From assembly GCF_000231405.2 (NCBI RefSeq), contig NZ_CP007032.1:558001-622000 (forward strand): 64,000 nt of DNA, written 5' to 3'. Position 1 is the first letter of the stretch. Every line of letters starts with the position of its first letter. The translations under genes were made by a program, and so were the position numbers. Source of the DNA: Desulfitobacterium metallireducens DSM 15288 (GTDB lineage Bacteria; Bacillota; Desulfitobacteriia; Desulfitobacteriales; Desulfitobacteriaceae). The notes beneath the pieces are model-generated. The model made no database searches, was not told where the DNA came from, and saw only the letters and a list, made by a program, of their open reading frames with translations. Positions 17,375 to 25,703 of this stretch are shown in pieces.

Positions 17375-18790
17375 ATGAGCGTTTTTTTGTTACCAGATCG
17401 ATTTGAGGCGTTAGAAAATCAGCGATCCAACTATGACATCAGTAAGATTATTGTTCCCGTAGACGATGGATTAGAGAAAATACAGGAACTATATGAAGAA
17501 ATGTCAACTTCTGGCAGGGGTGCATTTTTAATATTAAAGGGAAGATCCGGGTGCGGTAAAACCACATTCCTTAACACGGTAAGTATCTTTATGAAGGACG
17601 TTGAAGTTCTTACGATAGATAATACTTCGGATGTTGTGACTACGCTACAATCCCTTCCTCCTTCACGGAATAAATTAAGAATTGTAGTAATTGAGGGACG
17701 TGAGTCCTTGCTGGATTTCAACGTGAGCTTTATTGATAAAACGATTCACACAGTCAATTCATTTATTCGGTCCAGAGCTGGAAATAATACTTTGGTCGTA
17801 TGGCCTTGTAACAATGAAGATATCCTTGAGGTCCTAGTTGAAACTGCAAATAATATCGGCGGCACTTCGCTTTTAGGAATCGAAGACGCCTATTATGAAT
17901 TTAATGGACCATCTAGATTCCAATATGTTCCTATTGCCAAGCAAACACTGGACTTATTTAACGACGGTAAGACATTGTTGGAATATGGTCTCACTGATGA
18001 GTTCGCGGCCGAGCTATTAGAAAGTGCTCCAACAATCGGAGAATATTTAAAACTTTTAAATAGCAAAATTAGAATAAATTTACGAAATGTGGAAAGACTG
18101 GCCCGGACCGAGTCTAGTAAATTGTGGATAGTCGTGTTAGCAGGAAATGAGCCGTCTAAGGATGTAGCGGCATTAACTAAAGGGGCCCTATCGGCTGCAG
18201 ATATAAATCGTTTAATAGTAGCTACAAATGCAAATATCGTTGAAGAATTGAAACAATACCCTCAAGAATTAGGTATTCTAGCGAATTATTTTGATTGTAG
18301 AATTATATTTATGCCGATACTAACTACTTTGGCTGTAATACGAGATTTTGCTGATACGAGTTTAAAAGAAATATTGAAGAATAATAGCATAAGTACAACT
18401 TCTGATGGAAGAGGAATAGAAAGGTTGCTTAATAGTGAACTTGCAAACATGATTAATTCTGTACCAAATGGTATGGATCGCAAAGGAAAAACTGGCCCTG
18501 AGAGCGTAAAAGCTTTTGAAAAACATGCTGAGATTGCTTCTAAGAACGATAAAATCTTGAATGAAACATTTGGTCACGCTTTGGTTAAATCAGGTTTAAT
18601 TAACGACTTTAGCAAGGAAGCTGACTTTGGCCAGGGGTTAAAAAGAAGGACTGATTTATTGTGCAGAACGAATTTTGGAGATATTAGACTCGAGTTTATG
18701 TGGAGAAAAGAGACCACTAGAGCTGAGATTGCAAATTATACATTGACGAAACTCTATAATTATGGAAAGGCAATCGGAGTCTTAAAATAG
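17375..18790 (+). CDS. P-loop ATPase with C-terminal nuclease-like region (cassette 1)
   Basis: 471 residues. Walker A is GRSGCGKTTF near residue 56; a Walker B-like strand is KLRIVVIEG near 110. The middle part is helical. The last 60 residues (RRTDLLCRTNFGDIRLEFMWRK, then YTLTKLYNYGKAIG) resemble the beta-strand/Glu core of some PD-(D/E)xK-type effector domains, but the canonical Lys is not clearly placed, so this is tentative. The ATG has a GAGTGAGGAG box. It is the first cassette gene, with own ends at 17244 and 18871. An ATPase joined to a nuclease-like tail would fit an antiphage system, as many integron cassettes do. No exact family is recognised. Confidence 0.6.
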   Translation: MSVFLLPDRFEALENQRSNYDISKIIVPVDDGLEKIQELYEEMSTSGRGAFLILKGRSGCGKTTFLNTVSIFMKDVEVLTIDNTSDVVTTLQSLPPSRNKLRIVVIEGRESLLDFNVSFIDKTIHTVNSFIRSRAGNNTLVVWPCNNEDILEVLVETANNIGGTSLLGIEDAYYEFNGPSRFQYVPIAKQTLDLFNDGKTLLEYGLTDEFAAELLESAPTIGEYLKLLNSKIRINLRNVERLARTESSKLWIVVLAGNEPSKDVAALTKGALSAADINRLIVATNANIVEELKQYPQELGILANYFDCRIIFMPILTTLAVIRDFADTSLKEILKNNSISTTSDGRGIERLLNSELANMINSVPNGMDRKGKTGPESVKAFEKHAEIASKNDKILNETFGHALVKSGLINDFSKEADFGQGLKRRTDLLCRTNFGDIRLEFMWRKETTRAEIANYTLTKLYNYGKAIGVLK

Positions 18791-18874
18791 TTATCAAAAA
18801 GGTTTTTATAACTCAGAGGTGTATAAACGGCATCTCTTTTTTTGTAATCTGAAGGGTCGGGGGCAACGTCACCT

Positions 18875-20474
18875 AAACCAGCTAATTGCTGTCAAGTAAA
18901 AGTTTCTCTAAAGTAATTGACAAGAAAAATAGGTATAGCAAAGCTGGCCTACGTGTTGTAAGTTTGTAAAAAGGGTATGTAAATAAAAGGGATATCTAAG
19001 TCTATAGAGAATTGCTAATTAGAGATTGAAAAAGGCTGCTGTGAGGATAAAATCCCATAGATCATCCTGAGCATTTTGTTAGCCGTGGCAATAATAGCTA
19101 CCTTAACCGGTTTACCTTCATTAATTTTCCGAAGGTAAAAGTCTCTAAGAATTGGATTTAAGGGACCGCTAGCCCTGTTACTAATCCCCGCTACAGTGGC
19201 TTGATAAATTGCTTTTCTAAGATAGGGTGACCCTCTCTTAGAGATCTTGTTATTACTCGATTTAAACTTTCCCGATTCAAATACAGATGGATCAATGCCT
19301 GAAAAGGCGACCAACTGTTTTGCACTGGGGAATCTTTTAATATCACCAATTTCAGCAAGAATGGTGGTGGCTGTAGCCTCTCCTACGCCAGGGATAGAAC
19401 GGAGAAGAGGATAATCAGAGGAGAAGTTTGCCCAAAAAACCATTTGAGCCCGTATGTCAGTCAGAATGTTTTGTTGGGATAGGAGGAGTTCAATGTACAT
19501 CCTTAAAACCCGTATATTTGACTGTTGGGCCCGGTTAAAAGGCAAACTTTCCTTAGCAGCCAATATGAGTTCATCGGTCTTTAATTCGTTCCAGTCTCTT
19601 GATTTCTTTGCAGGCTTAAGACACTCGATAATTTGCTCCCGTTCTGCGGATAAAATTGCTTTTGGCGATGGAAAGGTAGAAAGAACTCGTAAAGCAGTAG
19701 GACTACATAAGTGAGCAAATACGGATTCAAACTTAGGAAAAACAAGATCTAAAACGGAGCGAAACTTAAGTTGGGTTTCAGTATAAAGTGTATTAAAGCT
19801 ATCATATTGCCGACAGAGGTTCTGCAATTCCAAGATGTGATCCTCAACAGGTTTGGCTTCAATAAATTCATTCAAATAATAAACCTGAGCAATCCGATTC
19901 GCATCAATGGGGTCAGTCTTAACCTTGCGGACGGATTTCTTTTTTTCAGCATGAGTTTGGAGAGGATTAAGAACGATCACTTTATAACCCGCATCTTGAA
20001 AGTAAGCGGTAATAGGCTTGGAATAGTTACCCGTTGCTTCCATAACTACATGAGGGCGTTTACCAGTTTCACTTTCAAGTTTAATAAGCTTATCTGTTAA
20101 CCTGGACATATCACTCGGAGAATGCAAGAAAGGAAAAGGTTTGGAAACAGACTCTTGATATCCTTTAAACAAAGCAGCTACACTCTTAGACTTAGAAATA
20201 TCAATACTTAACACAGGAACATCAATCATGAAAAACCTCCTCTTTTACCGGGTTCCATCTTTAACAACCACCTTTAGGTTCGCGTTGTGATACGGGCTCA
20301 AGGCCCAACCAGCTCAATCAAAGTATTGGTGCCAAAGAGGGTGTGAACACTTTATGCGACGGGATCTAGGTCCCAACACGGCATACGTTCTTTACCCAGT
20401 TTTTTTTAAGTATAAAGGAAAATAAAAGAAAAATGGTCCATACCCAGATTGAACTGGTTATGAACCTATAATAC
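18875..20474 (-). mobile_element. IS110-family (IS1111-type) element, copy 1, inside an attC site
   Basis: A 1.6-kb element carrying one DEDD transposase on the minus strand; its ends are uncertain by about five bases. The same segment recurs 41,043 bases away at 59918-61517 with no difference noticed by eye. Subterminal inverted repeats are visible: AACCAGCTAATT near the left edge and, on the complement of the right side, AACCAGTTCAAT about 15-20 bases inside the edge. Such displaced inverted repeats are typical of the IS1111 subgroup. Removing it restores ACCTAACACGG, the first box of an attC site. IS1111-attC elements are known to target integron attC sites. Confidence 0.85.
19015..20229 (-). 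CDS. IS110-family DEDD transposase, copy 1
   Basis: 404 residues. The N-terminal DEDD RuvC-like domain shows Asp in LSIDISKSKS, Glu in VVMEATGNYS and two Asp in VKTDPIDANRIA. The C-terminal Transposase_20 region has LRSIPGVGEATATTILAEIGDI and FSGIDPSVFESG, ending near the conserved Ser-type motif SKRGSPYLRKAIY. IS110 enzymes act with an element-encoded bridge RNA. The non-coding stretch 20230-20474 upstream of this gene is the likely place for it. The identical protein is encoded at 60058-61272. Complete and probably active. Confidence 0.95.
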   Translation of the reverse strand: MIDVPVLSIDISKSKSVAALFKGYQESVSKPFPFLHSPSDMSRLTDKLIKLESETGKRPHVVMEATGNYSKPITAYFQDAGYKVIVLNPLQTHAEKKKSVRKVKTDPIDANRIAQVYYLNEFIEAKPVEDHILELQNLCRQYDSFNTLYTETQLKFRSVLDLVFPKFESVFAHLCSPTALRVLSTFPSPKAILSAEREQIIECLKPAKKSRDWNELKTDELILAAKESLPFNRAQQSNIRVLRMYIELLLSQQNILTDIRAQMVFWANFSSDYPLLRSIPGVGEATATTILAEIGDIKRFPSAKQLVAFSGIDPSVFESGKFKSSNNKISKRGSPYLRKAIYQATVAGISNRASGPLNPILRDFYLRKINEGKPVKVAIIATANKMLRMIYGILSSQQPFSISN

Positions 20475-20545
20475 TAACACGGCATTCACGAAACTGGCTA
20501 AGATGAAGGTAGTATGGTGCTTCGTGAATACCCAGAACGTTAAAT
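20475..20545 (+). repeat. attC-like site 1 (split by IS copy 1)
   Basis: The right part begins TAACACGGCATTCACG and ends with GTTAAAT at 20539-20545. The left box piece ACCTAA lies at 18871-18876 across the IS. Rejoined, ACCTAAC matches RYYYAAC fully and GTTAAAT matches GTTRRRY. Inside, GGCATTCACGAA pairs with TTCGTGAATACCC around AAGATGAAGGTAGTATGG. The same site sequence follows IS copy 2. Confidence 0.85.
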
Positions 20546-20562
20546 GAAATTGGTTGCAAAGA

Positions 20563-20581
20563 CCGCACCGTCCTGGCGCGG
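20563..20581 (+). repeat. Cassette 5'-end hairpin
   Basis: CCGCACC, loop GTCCT, GGCGCGG: a GC-rich stem 18 bases after the attC box, at the start of the DUF6236 cassette. Equivalent hairpins occur at 24082, 61606, 63211 and, inverted, 58281. Confidence 0.7.
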
Positions 20582-20638
20582 AAAATAAAAGGGAGTACAC
20601 TGGTAGGGCATGAAGGCTTAAAAATTGGAGGTTTATAG

Positions 20639-21703
20639 ATGAATAAATTATTGTATTTCCCTTATATCTCTATACCAAATTCACAATGGTTAATCCAAAC
20701 GTTATTATATTGGGATGAAGTAGCATCTATAGTGCCATTTGAATATGCACGTAGGACAAACTGCCTTGATTCTCATATGCAATTATTAATTAGAGAAGAA
20801 TTGGTAAAGCAGATCTTTCCTGAACAATATATCTTTAGATTTAATGATTTTACATACAACTTTCTTAAATACGTTGATACTGATCCAGTGATTCGAAGTA
20901 TTTCTGACTTAGGGAAAAGGGGTTTGATTGGTAAAAATAAATTATTAATAAAAACTGAGAAGGTCCATATGGCAAAACTGAGTGATATCGGTTATGAATT
21001 GGTTGAAAGAGGTCTAGCTAAAGATAAAGGTAGATGGTTTGAAATTGAAAGTTATACTGCTAAATCATTTATGACGTATTTAGCATTTCTACTAGGCCAA
21101 GAAACCGGCTTTGTACCATCTACAGATACATATAATGGATTTTCAAATTTATTAACTCATAAAGAAAATAGTAGGAAAGCTACAATATCTAATAGAGTTA
21201 GAGATGAACTAAGAGCGCAAATTCTTAATAAAATCTTGCCTGTGCCAAGATATATTGAGAATTTTGCGGATATTCTAAGATTTAAGCATAAAAATCATGA
21301 TGAGTTAGAAAGATATAGAAATTTTATTGAGTCTTTTATTATTGATATTGATGCAGTCAGCGACGAATTAAAGAAAGAGAGAACCAATAGATTTATAGAA
21401 GAAGCAGAAGATAAGATCAGATATTTGAAAGAACAAATGAGCTTTTTTGGTGGAATAAAAAATTTTGATTTCGTTACTCTATGCTCACTAAGTTCAACCA
21501 TATATCCAATTATATCTGGAATTGAAAATAGAAATACCTTTGAATTAATCGGAGCAGTTCCTGGTTTGCTTGGTGCGATATATTCAACAATACGAAGTAA
21601 TAATATTGATGAACTTAGACGTGAACCATTAGCTTATGCTGCTTTATCAGGTTCAAGAAATACATTTTTCAGAAGAAGAGCTCAGGGCTATGAAGAATTC
21701 TAG
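20639..21703 (+). CDS. DUF6236-like protein (cassette 2)
   Basis: 354 residues. The N-terminus LLYFPYISIPNSQWLIQTLLYWDEVASIVP is the characteristic opening of DUF6236 proteins, as I recall the family; function unknown. A charged helical middle follows (about 215-270), then a hydrophobic patch near 285-325 (FVTLCSLSSTIYPIISGI, LIGAVPGLLGAIYS) that may be membrane-associated. A TTGGAGG box precedes the ATG. It has no operon partner: it is the only gene of its cassette, bounded by GTTAAAT at 20539 and the site at 21749. The stop is followed directly by the cassette 3'-end hairpin. Confidence 0.7.
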   Translation: MNKLLYFPYISIPNSQWLIQTLLYWDEVASIVPFEYARRTNCLDSHMQLLIREELVKQIFPEQYIFRFNDFTYNFLKYVDTDPVIRSISDLGKRGLIGKNKLLIKTEKVHMAKLSDIGYELVERGLAKDKGRWFEIESYTAKSFMTYLAFLLGQETGFVPSTDTYNGFSNLLTHKENSRKATISNRVRDELRAQILNKILPVPRYIENFADILRFKHKNHDELERYRNFIESFIIDIDAVSDELKKERTNRFIEEAEDKIRYLKEQMSFFGGIKNFDFVTLCSLSSTIYPIISGIENRNTFELIGAVPGLLGAIYSTIRSNNIDELRREPLAYAALSGSRNTFFRRRAQGYEEF

Positions 21704-21704
21704 G

Positions 21705-21722
21705 GTCGCCGTCCATGGCGAC
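21705..21722 (+). repeat. Cassette 3'-end hairpin
   Basis: GTCGCC, loop GTCCAT, GGCGAC, two bases after the DUF6236 stop codon. It is followed by TCTGAATATGGGGGCGACC, an element repeated with changes before other attC sites. Confidence 0.75.
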
Positions 21723-21748
21723 TTCTGAATATGGGGGCGACCAACTTC

Positions 21749-21822
21749 ACTAAACAAGGCGTTCCCGTGACTTTGTCAATATGAATGTGATATGACACTA
21801 CGGGAAAGCCCGCACGTTAGAC
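21749..21822 (+). repeat. attC-like site 2
   Basis: ACTAAAC (one change from RYYYAAC) to GTTAGAC (full GTTRRRY match), 74 bp. GGCGTTCCCGT pairs with ACGGGAAAGCC, with CAATATGAATGTGATATG between. The flank before it, GCGACCAACTTCA, is complementary to the start of its own cassette at 20539-20557. Confidence 0.85.
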
Positions 21823-21854
21823 GTAATTAGTAATGAAAGCGATGAAGCGGAATT

Positions 21855-23093
21855 ATGTATAAGAATAATGCACTTTATTATTTATACTCCTTAAAGGAAA
21901 TAGGTTTGATGGACGAGTATTCTGATAAACACTTTATTATACAAGCCATGAATGGTAATTTGGATTTCTTTGAAAGATATCCATATGTGGCTTCTAAGAG
22001 TTTAAATATAACCAATGGACTAGACTTAGCAAATACTTTCTTAATGAATTTCTCCGCTAAGCTATTCAATCTTTCACATAAGTTTTCTAAGAGTGATATC
22101 GATGAGTTCGTAAGAAATCAGCTAGCTGCTGGTAAAGATAAGTATTCTGAGGAGCAATTTTTTAGAGCAGTTTCAGAAGTAAATGTTTTAAGCTATTTGG
22201 TCAATTTTACTGGTAGACTAAGGTCAGCATCTTATGAATATAGACTTACTAAGAATGGTCCAAATCCTGAGGCAAGAATCAACTTGAACGATGATATTAT
22301 TATTGATGTTGAGGTGAAAACTCCAGGATTTGAGAAAAGTCATAGCTATCCAAAATCTAAACTTGGAATGATAAAACCCAATGTGGTTCTGGATGATAAT
22401 GGGAAGAAAAAGGTTGGGCAATATTGTAAGAATGCTTCTCTAGAATTGGTAATGCCGAGGGTGCTTAAATTAAAGGATTTTATTGATAGTGCAGCAGAAA
22501 AATTCGAAAAACCTTCGAGTCCTAAACATTTCAACTTATTATTTATAAACTGGACCTATACAGATTTTCCTGAGTGTGAGCTAAACGAACCAATTAGTTT
22601 ATTAGTTAATCCAATTAGCGGAATTCTTTATAATGACGCTGCGTTAAATTTTGTTAAAACGTTCGATAAAGAAAATAAAATTTATAAAAAACTCGAACGA
22701 AGAAATCTGGATAAAATTTCAGCTATAATCTTATATCGGGATACTATTGATTCAATTTTAAGCGGCGATTTTAGATATCATTTTGGTCATAATTCCTTTA
22801 AATTATTACTTAATGAAAAGAATAATAATGATTTAGACTTTTACTTATTATGTAAAACATTACATATGAACCCTTATAATACGGGGAGCACACTTCAGTG
22901 GGTTCCAGCAGATTATGAAATGAAAAGTAATGTTCCAAGAGAAGTAGCGGAAAATGCAGTAAGATTTGTCGATGATGTTCTATGGCAATCGGATGAATTA
23001 CTATCAGGAGTATTTCCAGATCCTAATCTAATTAGGAAATTAAGAAAGCAAATTTATTTGCAAGAAGATCCGTATTATGTTAAGAAAGTTTAA
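21855..23093 (+). CDS. Candidate PD-(D/E)xK-type nuclease, unknown family (cassette 3)
   Basis: 412 residues. Around residues 130-160 the pattern NPEARINLNDDIIIDVEVKTPG places Asp, then Glu-x-Lys in a beta strand, as in restriction-endonuclease-fold active sites; this is the only functional clue. An N-terminal helical part and a C-terminal alpha-beta part of 250 residues have no recognised domain. The ATG has a weak site (AAGCGGAATT). Only gene of its cassette; the start GTTAGACGTAATTA matches its end AATTAACTGCGTCGAAC by complementarity. A defence role is a reasonable guess given the cassette setting, nothing more. Confidence 0.55.
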   Translation: MYKNNALYYLYSLKEIGLMDEYSDKHFIIQAMNGNLDFFERYPYVASKSLNITNGLDLANTFLMNFSAKLFNLSHKFSKSDIDEFVRNQLAAGKDKYSEEQFFRAVSEVNVLSYLVNFTGRLRSASYEYRLTKNGPNPEARINLNDDIIIDVEVKTPGFEKSHSYPKSKLGMIKPNVVLDDNGKKKVGQYCKNASLELVMPRVLKLKDFIDSAAEKFEKPSSPKHFNLLFINWTYTDFPECELNEPISLLVNPISGILYNDAALNFVKTFDKENKIYKKLERRNLDKISAIILYRDTIDSILSGDFRYHFGHNSFKLLLNEKNNNDLDFYLLCKTLHMNPYNTGSTLQWVPADYEMKSNVPREVAENAVRFVDDVLWQSDELLSGVFPDPNLIRKLRKQIYLQEDPYYVKKV

Positions 23094-23130
23094 AAGATAA
23101 TGTTAGATGAATAGTTTTAGAATTAACTGC

Positions 23131-23206
23131 GTCGAACAGCGTATTCCCGAAATCTGAGTTGATATGATTGTATTAACCAGACTTCGGAATACGTGGGGCG
23201 TTAGCT
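23131..23206 (+). repeat. attC-like site 3
   Basis: GTCGAAC to GTTAGCT, 76 bp, one mismatch in each box. GCGTATTCCCGAA pairs with TTCGGAATACG; the centre holds GATATGATTGTATTAACC, a variant of the shared central block. Confidence 0.75.
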
Positions 23207-23240
23207 GACACGCAAAGAATTCTTTATAGGAGGGCATTTT

Positions 23241-23963
23241 GTGAAAAAGTTAGCGGATAGTTCAATTGTAGAAATTGAAGAAAGATCTGAGGGGATTGTC
23301 TTACCTGTTTCGGTAGATACCGTTTGTCCGTACTGTTTAAAGCAGGTGAATTTTAGTATAAAATGGCCCAACTACATAGATACAGAAGTCGCATACGCTC
23401 GCTCTAGGTGTTCGGGATGTGGCGAAAATCCAAAATTTATGCTTTTCGATCTACCTATGAGAGACGGGAATGATGATGAAATTGGCGATTTATATATTTC
23501 ACCAGCTCCAGATATTAAGGATGTTAATAAAGATATTTCCCGTATTGAAGAGTTTTCAGTAGGATTAAAAAAAGCATATTCATCAGCAATTAACGTTTTT
23601 AATATAGGCGAGTGGACAGCTACAACAGTTTTATGCAGAAGATTATTAGAAGGGATTATGAAAAAATTACTTCCTGATGAGGAGCAGAATAAATCACTAG
23701 CAAAACAACTGGAAATCCTCCCGAAATATGTTGAGTTGCAAAAGCCGATAATTTTGCTTGGAGATGCAATCAGAAAAGGGGGTAACTTAGGAGCGCATTT
23801 TGACTTGGAAAAAGAACCTGATAAGTTGACCGCAACTTTAATGTTAGAGTTATTAGACGACTTAATTGACTATTTATTTATTCTTCCGCAGAGAATTAAT
23901 GAATTAAGACAACAGATTGAAAAAATGCCTAATAGCGAGCAAGCTGATTCTCATTTAGCTTAA
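23241..23963 (+). CDS. DUF4145 domain protein with zinc ribbon (cassette 4)
   Basis: 240 residues from GTG 23241 behind an AGGAGGG box. Two Cys pairs (VCPYCLKQ near residue 29, CSGCGENP near 58) form a zinc-ribbon-like N-terminus. The C-terminal 110 residues carry the DUF4145 pattern: TATTVLCRRLLEGIMKKLLPD, then LGDAIRKGGNLGAHFDLEKEPD and LELLDDLIDYLFILP. DUF4145 domains are found fused to or next to restriction and defence proteins; their biochemical role is not known. Single gene in its cassette. Confidence 0.78.
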   Translation: MKKLADSSIVEIEERSEGIVLPVSVDTVCPYCLKQVNFSIKWPNYIDTEVAYARSRCSGCGENPKFMLFDLPMRDGNDDEIGDLYISPAPDIKDVNKDISRIEEFSVGLKKAYSSAINVFNIGEWTATTVLCRRLLEGIMKKLLPDEEQNKSLAKQLEILPKYVELQKPIILLGDAIRKGGNLGAHFDLEKEPDKLTATLMLELLDDLIDYLFILPQRINELRQQIEKMPNSEQADSHLA

Positions 23964-24064
23964 ATAAGCCACACAAGATTTGCAATTTAAAGTCGGTTTT
24001 TGGAGAGGCAAGTCTTGTGCCAGCCCTGAAGGGATGAACACGACGGAAATCCAAAACGTTAAAT
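23960..24064 (+). repeat. attC-like site 4, atypical or rearranged
   Basis: The right box GTTAAAT at 24058-24064 and the bases after it match site 1 closely. The left side is unusual: ACACAAGATTTG pairs with CAAGTCTTGTG, and a second small palindrome GGAT...ATCC follows. The first box is unclear (GCTTAAA at the gene stop is one option). Probably two sites fused by deletion. Confidence 0.5.
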
Positions 24065-24081
24065 AAAATTGGTCGTAAGGG

Positions 24082-24100
24082 CCGCGCCGTTCTGGCGCGG
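24082..24100 (+). repeat. Cassette 5'-end hairpin
   Basis: CCGCGCC, loop GTTCT, GGCGCGG, a perfect 7-bp stem 17 bases after the right box of site 4. Same position and loop type as at 20563. Confidence 0.75.
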
Positions 24101-24139
24101 ATTGTGCATGCTGTATTTGAAAAAAATTACATAAGTTAA

Positions 24140-24454
24140 AGTCGACTAGTCAATTTACAATTTGGCAAATTTAAATCAAATAAGAAAGATGGTGCTTTTT
24201 CTGTGGAAGGAAAAGATTTTGCTAAAAAATTAGTAAAAAACTTAGTGAAGGGGACTCTACCTACTTCAATTTCCGCGATTTTAGAAGCTATTGAGTAATG
24301 TGAATCGGATGAAGAACTTAAACAGAAGTTTGATCAATTAAAAAAATATGCTGAAGAGTATGCAAGTGGGTTGCAGAAAGCTTTACCCCTGATTCCAATA
24401 TCTGTAGAAACTGAATATGCTACTATCGTAGTTCTCAATTTTCTTTTAAACTAA
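24140..24454 (+). pseudogene. Broken hypothetical gene (cassette 5)
   Basis: A frame with coding character (FSVEGKDFAKKLVKNLVKGT, ISAILEAIE) runs into TAA at 24296-24298 and then continues in the same frame (SDEELKQKFDQLKKYAEEYA, ending at TAA 24452). There is no start codon with a binding site; the frame opens after a stop at 24137. It reads like a small helical protein with an internal nonsense codon and a lost start. Two very short genes is the alternative. The 71-residue frame after it may be a companion. Confidence 0.5.
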
Positions 24455-24468
24455 AGTATATAAATTTT

Positions 24469-24684
24469 TTGTCAAATCCAGAACAATTGAAAACAGAACT
24501 GGGAGAATTAATAGAGGAATCAGAAATTATGGGAGAATATGAAGTCTATTCTGATTGTATTATATTACAATCTCCAGATGATGAAATATCTAAACAAGAA
24601 TGGCAAGAAAACGACATAAAATTATTTAGAGATATCTTATATTCAGAATATGAGATAAAAATAAAATCAATTCTGTATATATAG
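24469..24684 (+). CDS. 71-residue acidic hypothetical protein
   Basis: TTG 24469 start with no convincing ribosome binding site. Acidic, with KTELGELIEESEIMGEYEVY near the front and EWQENDIKLFRDILYSEYE later. No family recognised. It begins 15 bases after the broken gene and shares its cassette, so it could be an antitoxin-like or immunity partner, or the tail of the same decayed gene after a frameshift. Low confidence in its being translated as drawn. Confidence 0.4.
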   Translation: MSNPEQLKTELGELIEESEIMGEYEVYSDCIILQSPDDEISKQEWQENDIKLFRDILYSEYEIKIKSILYI

Positions 24685-24712
24685 TGGTAGTAAACAGCAT
24701 TAAATCATTTCA

Positions 24713-24736
24713 GGAGTCGCCGTTCATGGCGACTCC
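24713..24736 (+). repeat. Cassette 3'-end hairpin
   Basis: GGAGTCGCC, loop GTTCAT, GGCGACTCC, followed by AAATATGGGGGCGACC, nearly the same as at 21705-21740. Confidence 0.75.
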
Positions 24737-24760
24737 TAAATATGGGGGCGACCAACTTCA

Positions 24761-24836
24761 TTTAAACAGAGTATTCCCGAGACTTAGCATAGATCCAAGT
24801 GGTTAGGACGTATTGGGAATCCCCGAAATGTTATAC
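24761..24836 (+). repeat. attC-like site 5
   Basis: TTTAAAC to GTTATAC, 76 bp. GTATTCCC pairs with GGGAAT-C; the centre is CTTAGCATAGATCCAAGTGG. The flank CGACCAACTTCATTTAAAC is complementary to its own cassette start GTTAAATAAAATTGGTCG at 24058. Confidence 0.8.
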
Positions 24837-25028
24837 GCCATGCCCCAGCTAGGGCTAAAAATACAAGCCACTATTGCCAAAGTAGATAGGCTTCGGATTT
24901 GGGAAGTTTCTTGTAACAACACATAAAGATCTATGTATAACGTTACCCCTTTATGCAAGGAGGGACGAGGTTGTCCCGAATCATTTTGGATTTAATTCGA
25001 AAACTTGCTTGCCTTGAGGTGCATTGGA

Positions 25029-25547
25029 ATGAAAGAAGATAGGTCTATATTAAGCATAAGAGAAATCGAAATAACAGATGCAAAGGAGTTATTAGAACTA
25101 TGCTTAAAGCTTGATAAAGAGACCCAATTTATGATGTTAGAAGAAGGCGAAAGACAACAAGCTGTTGACAAACAACAAGATCAAATTAATCGAGTATTGT
25201 CTACTCATAATCAAATAATTTTCATTGCTACGAATGGTGACCAAATTGTTGGTTATCTAGGAGCATACGGTGGAGAATATAGACGGAACGCGCATAGTGC
25301 ATATATTGTTATCGGAATTCTTAAAGATTATATTGGGCAAGGAATTGGAACCAGGTTATTCCAGACGTTGGAACAATGGGCGTATAAATGTGGAATCCAT
25401 CGTTTAGAGTTGACCGTAATGGCTCACAATCTACAGGCTTTTGCGTTATACAAGAAAGTCGGTTTTACGATTGAGGGGATAAAAAAACATTCGATTCATA
25501 TTGATGGTAGTTATGTAGATGAGTATTATATGGTAAAACTGTTGTAG
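25029..25547 (+). CDS. GNAT N-acetyltransferase (cassette 6)
   Basis: About 172 residues from ATG 25029, with GAGGTG seven bases before; a TTG 24 bases earlier is possible. The acetyl-CoA pocket motif GQGIGTRLFQTLEQWA follows the strand SAYIVIGILKDYI, and the tail has the usual AHNLQAFALYKKVGFTIEG. This is the RimI/PhnO-like acetyltransferase fold, often with small-molecule or antibiotic substrates. Only gene of its cassette. Acetyltransferases are common integron cargo. The substrate is unknown. Confidence 0.88.
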   Translation: MKEDRSILSIREIEITDAKELLELCLKLDKETQFMMLEEGERQQAVDKQQDQINRVLSTHNQIIFIATNGDQIVGYLGAYGGEYRRNAHSAYIVIGILKDYIGQGIGTRLFQTLEQWAYKCGIHRLELTVMAHNLQAFALYKKVGFTIEGIKKHSIHIDGSYVDEYYMVKLL

Positions 25548-25590
25548 TTAAAAAGGGCTGATTAAGTCTAAATGCAAGCTGGGGGACGGT

Positions 25591-25665
25591 GTCTAACAAG
25601 GTGTTTTCGTAACGTTACCGATATGAATGTAGTATGGCACTACGGGACCCCCCGGGACGTTATAC
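25591..25665 (+). repeat. attC-like site 6
   Basis: GTCTAAC (full RYYYAAC match) to GTTATAC, 75 bp. Between them are CGATATGAATGTAGTATGGC and a short inverted pair TCGTAAC/CTACGGG. The flank AGCTGGGGGACGGT before it is complementary to AGCTAGGG/CGCCATGCCCC at its own cassette start (24830-24854). Confidence 0.85.
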
Positions 25666-25703
25666 GCCATCGCACTAGGAGTCTAGAGAAATGGGGGATT
25701 CAA

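Noticed and set aside
23241-23963. Zinc ribbon plus DUF4145 as a toxin-antitoxin pair with the next frame
   Set aside because: The next frame is in a different cassette and is broken, so pairing is unsupported.
25572-25703. N-terminal extension of the methyltransferase
   Set aside because: The extended frame is translated attC site 6 and has no methyltransferase features; TTG 25704 is the better start.
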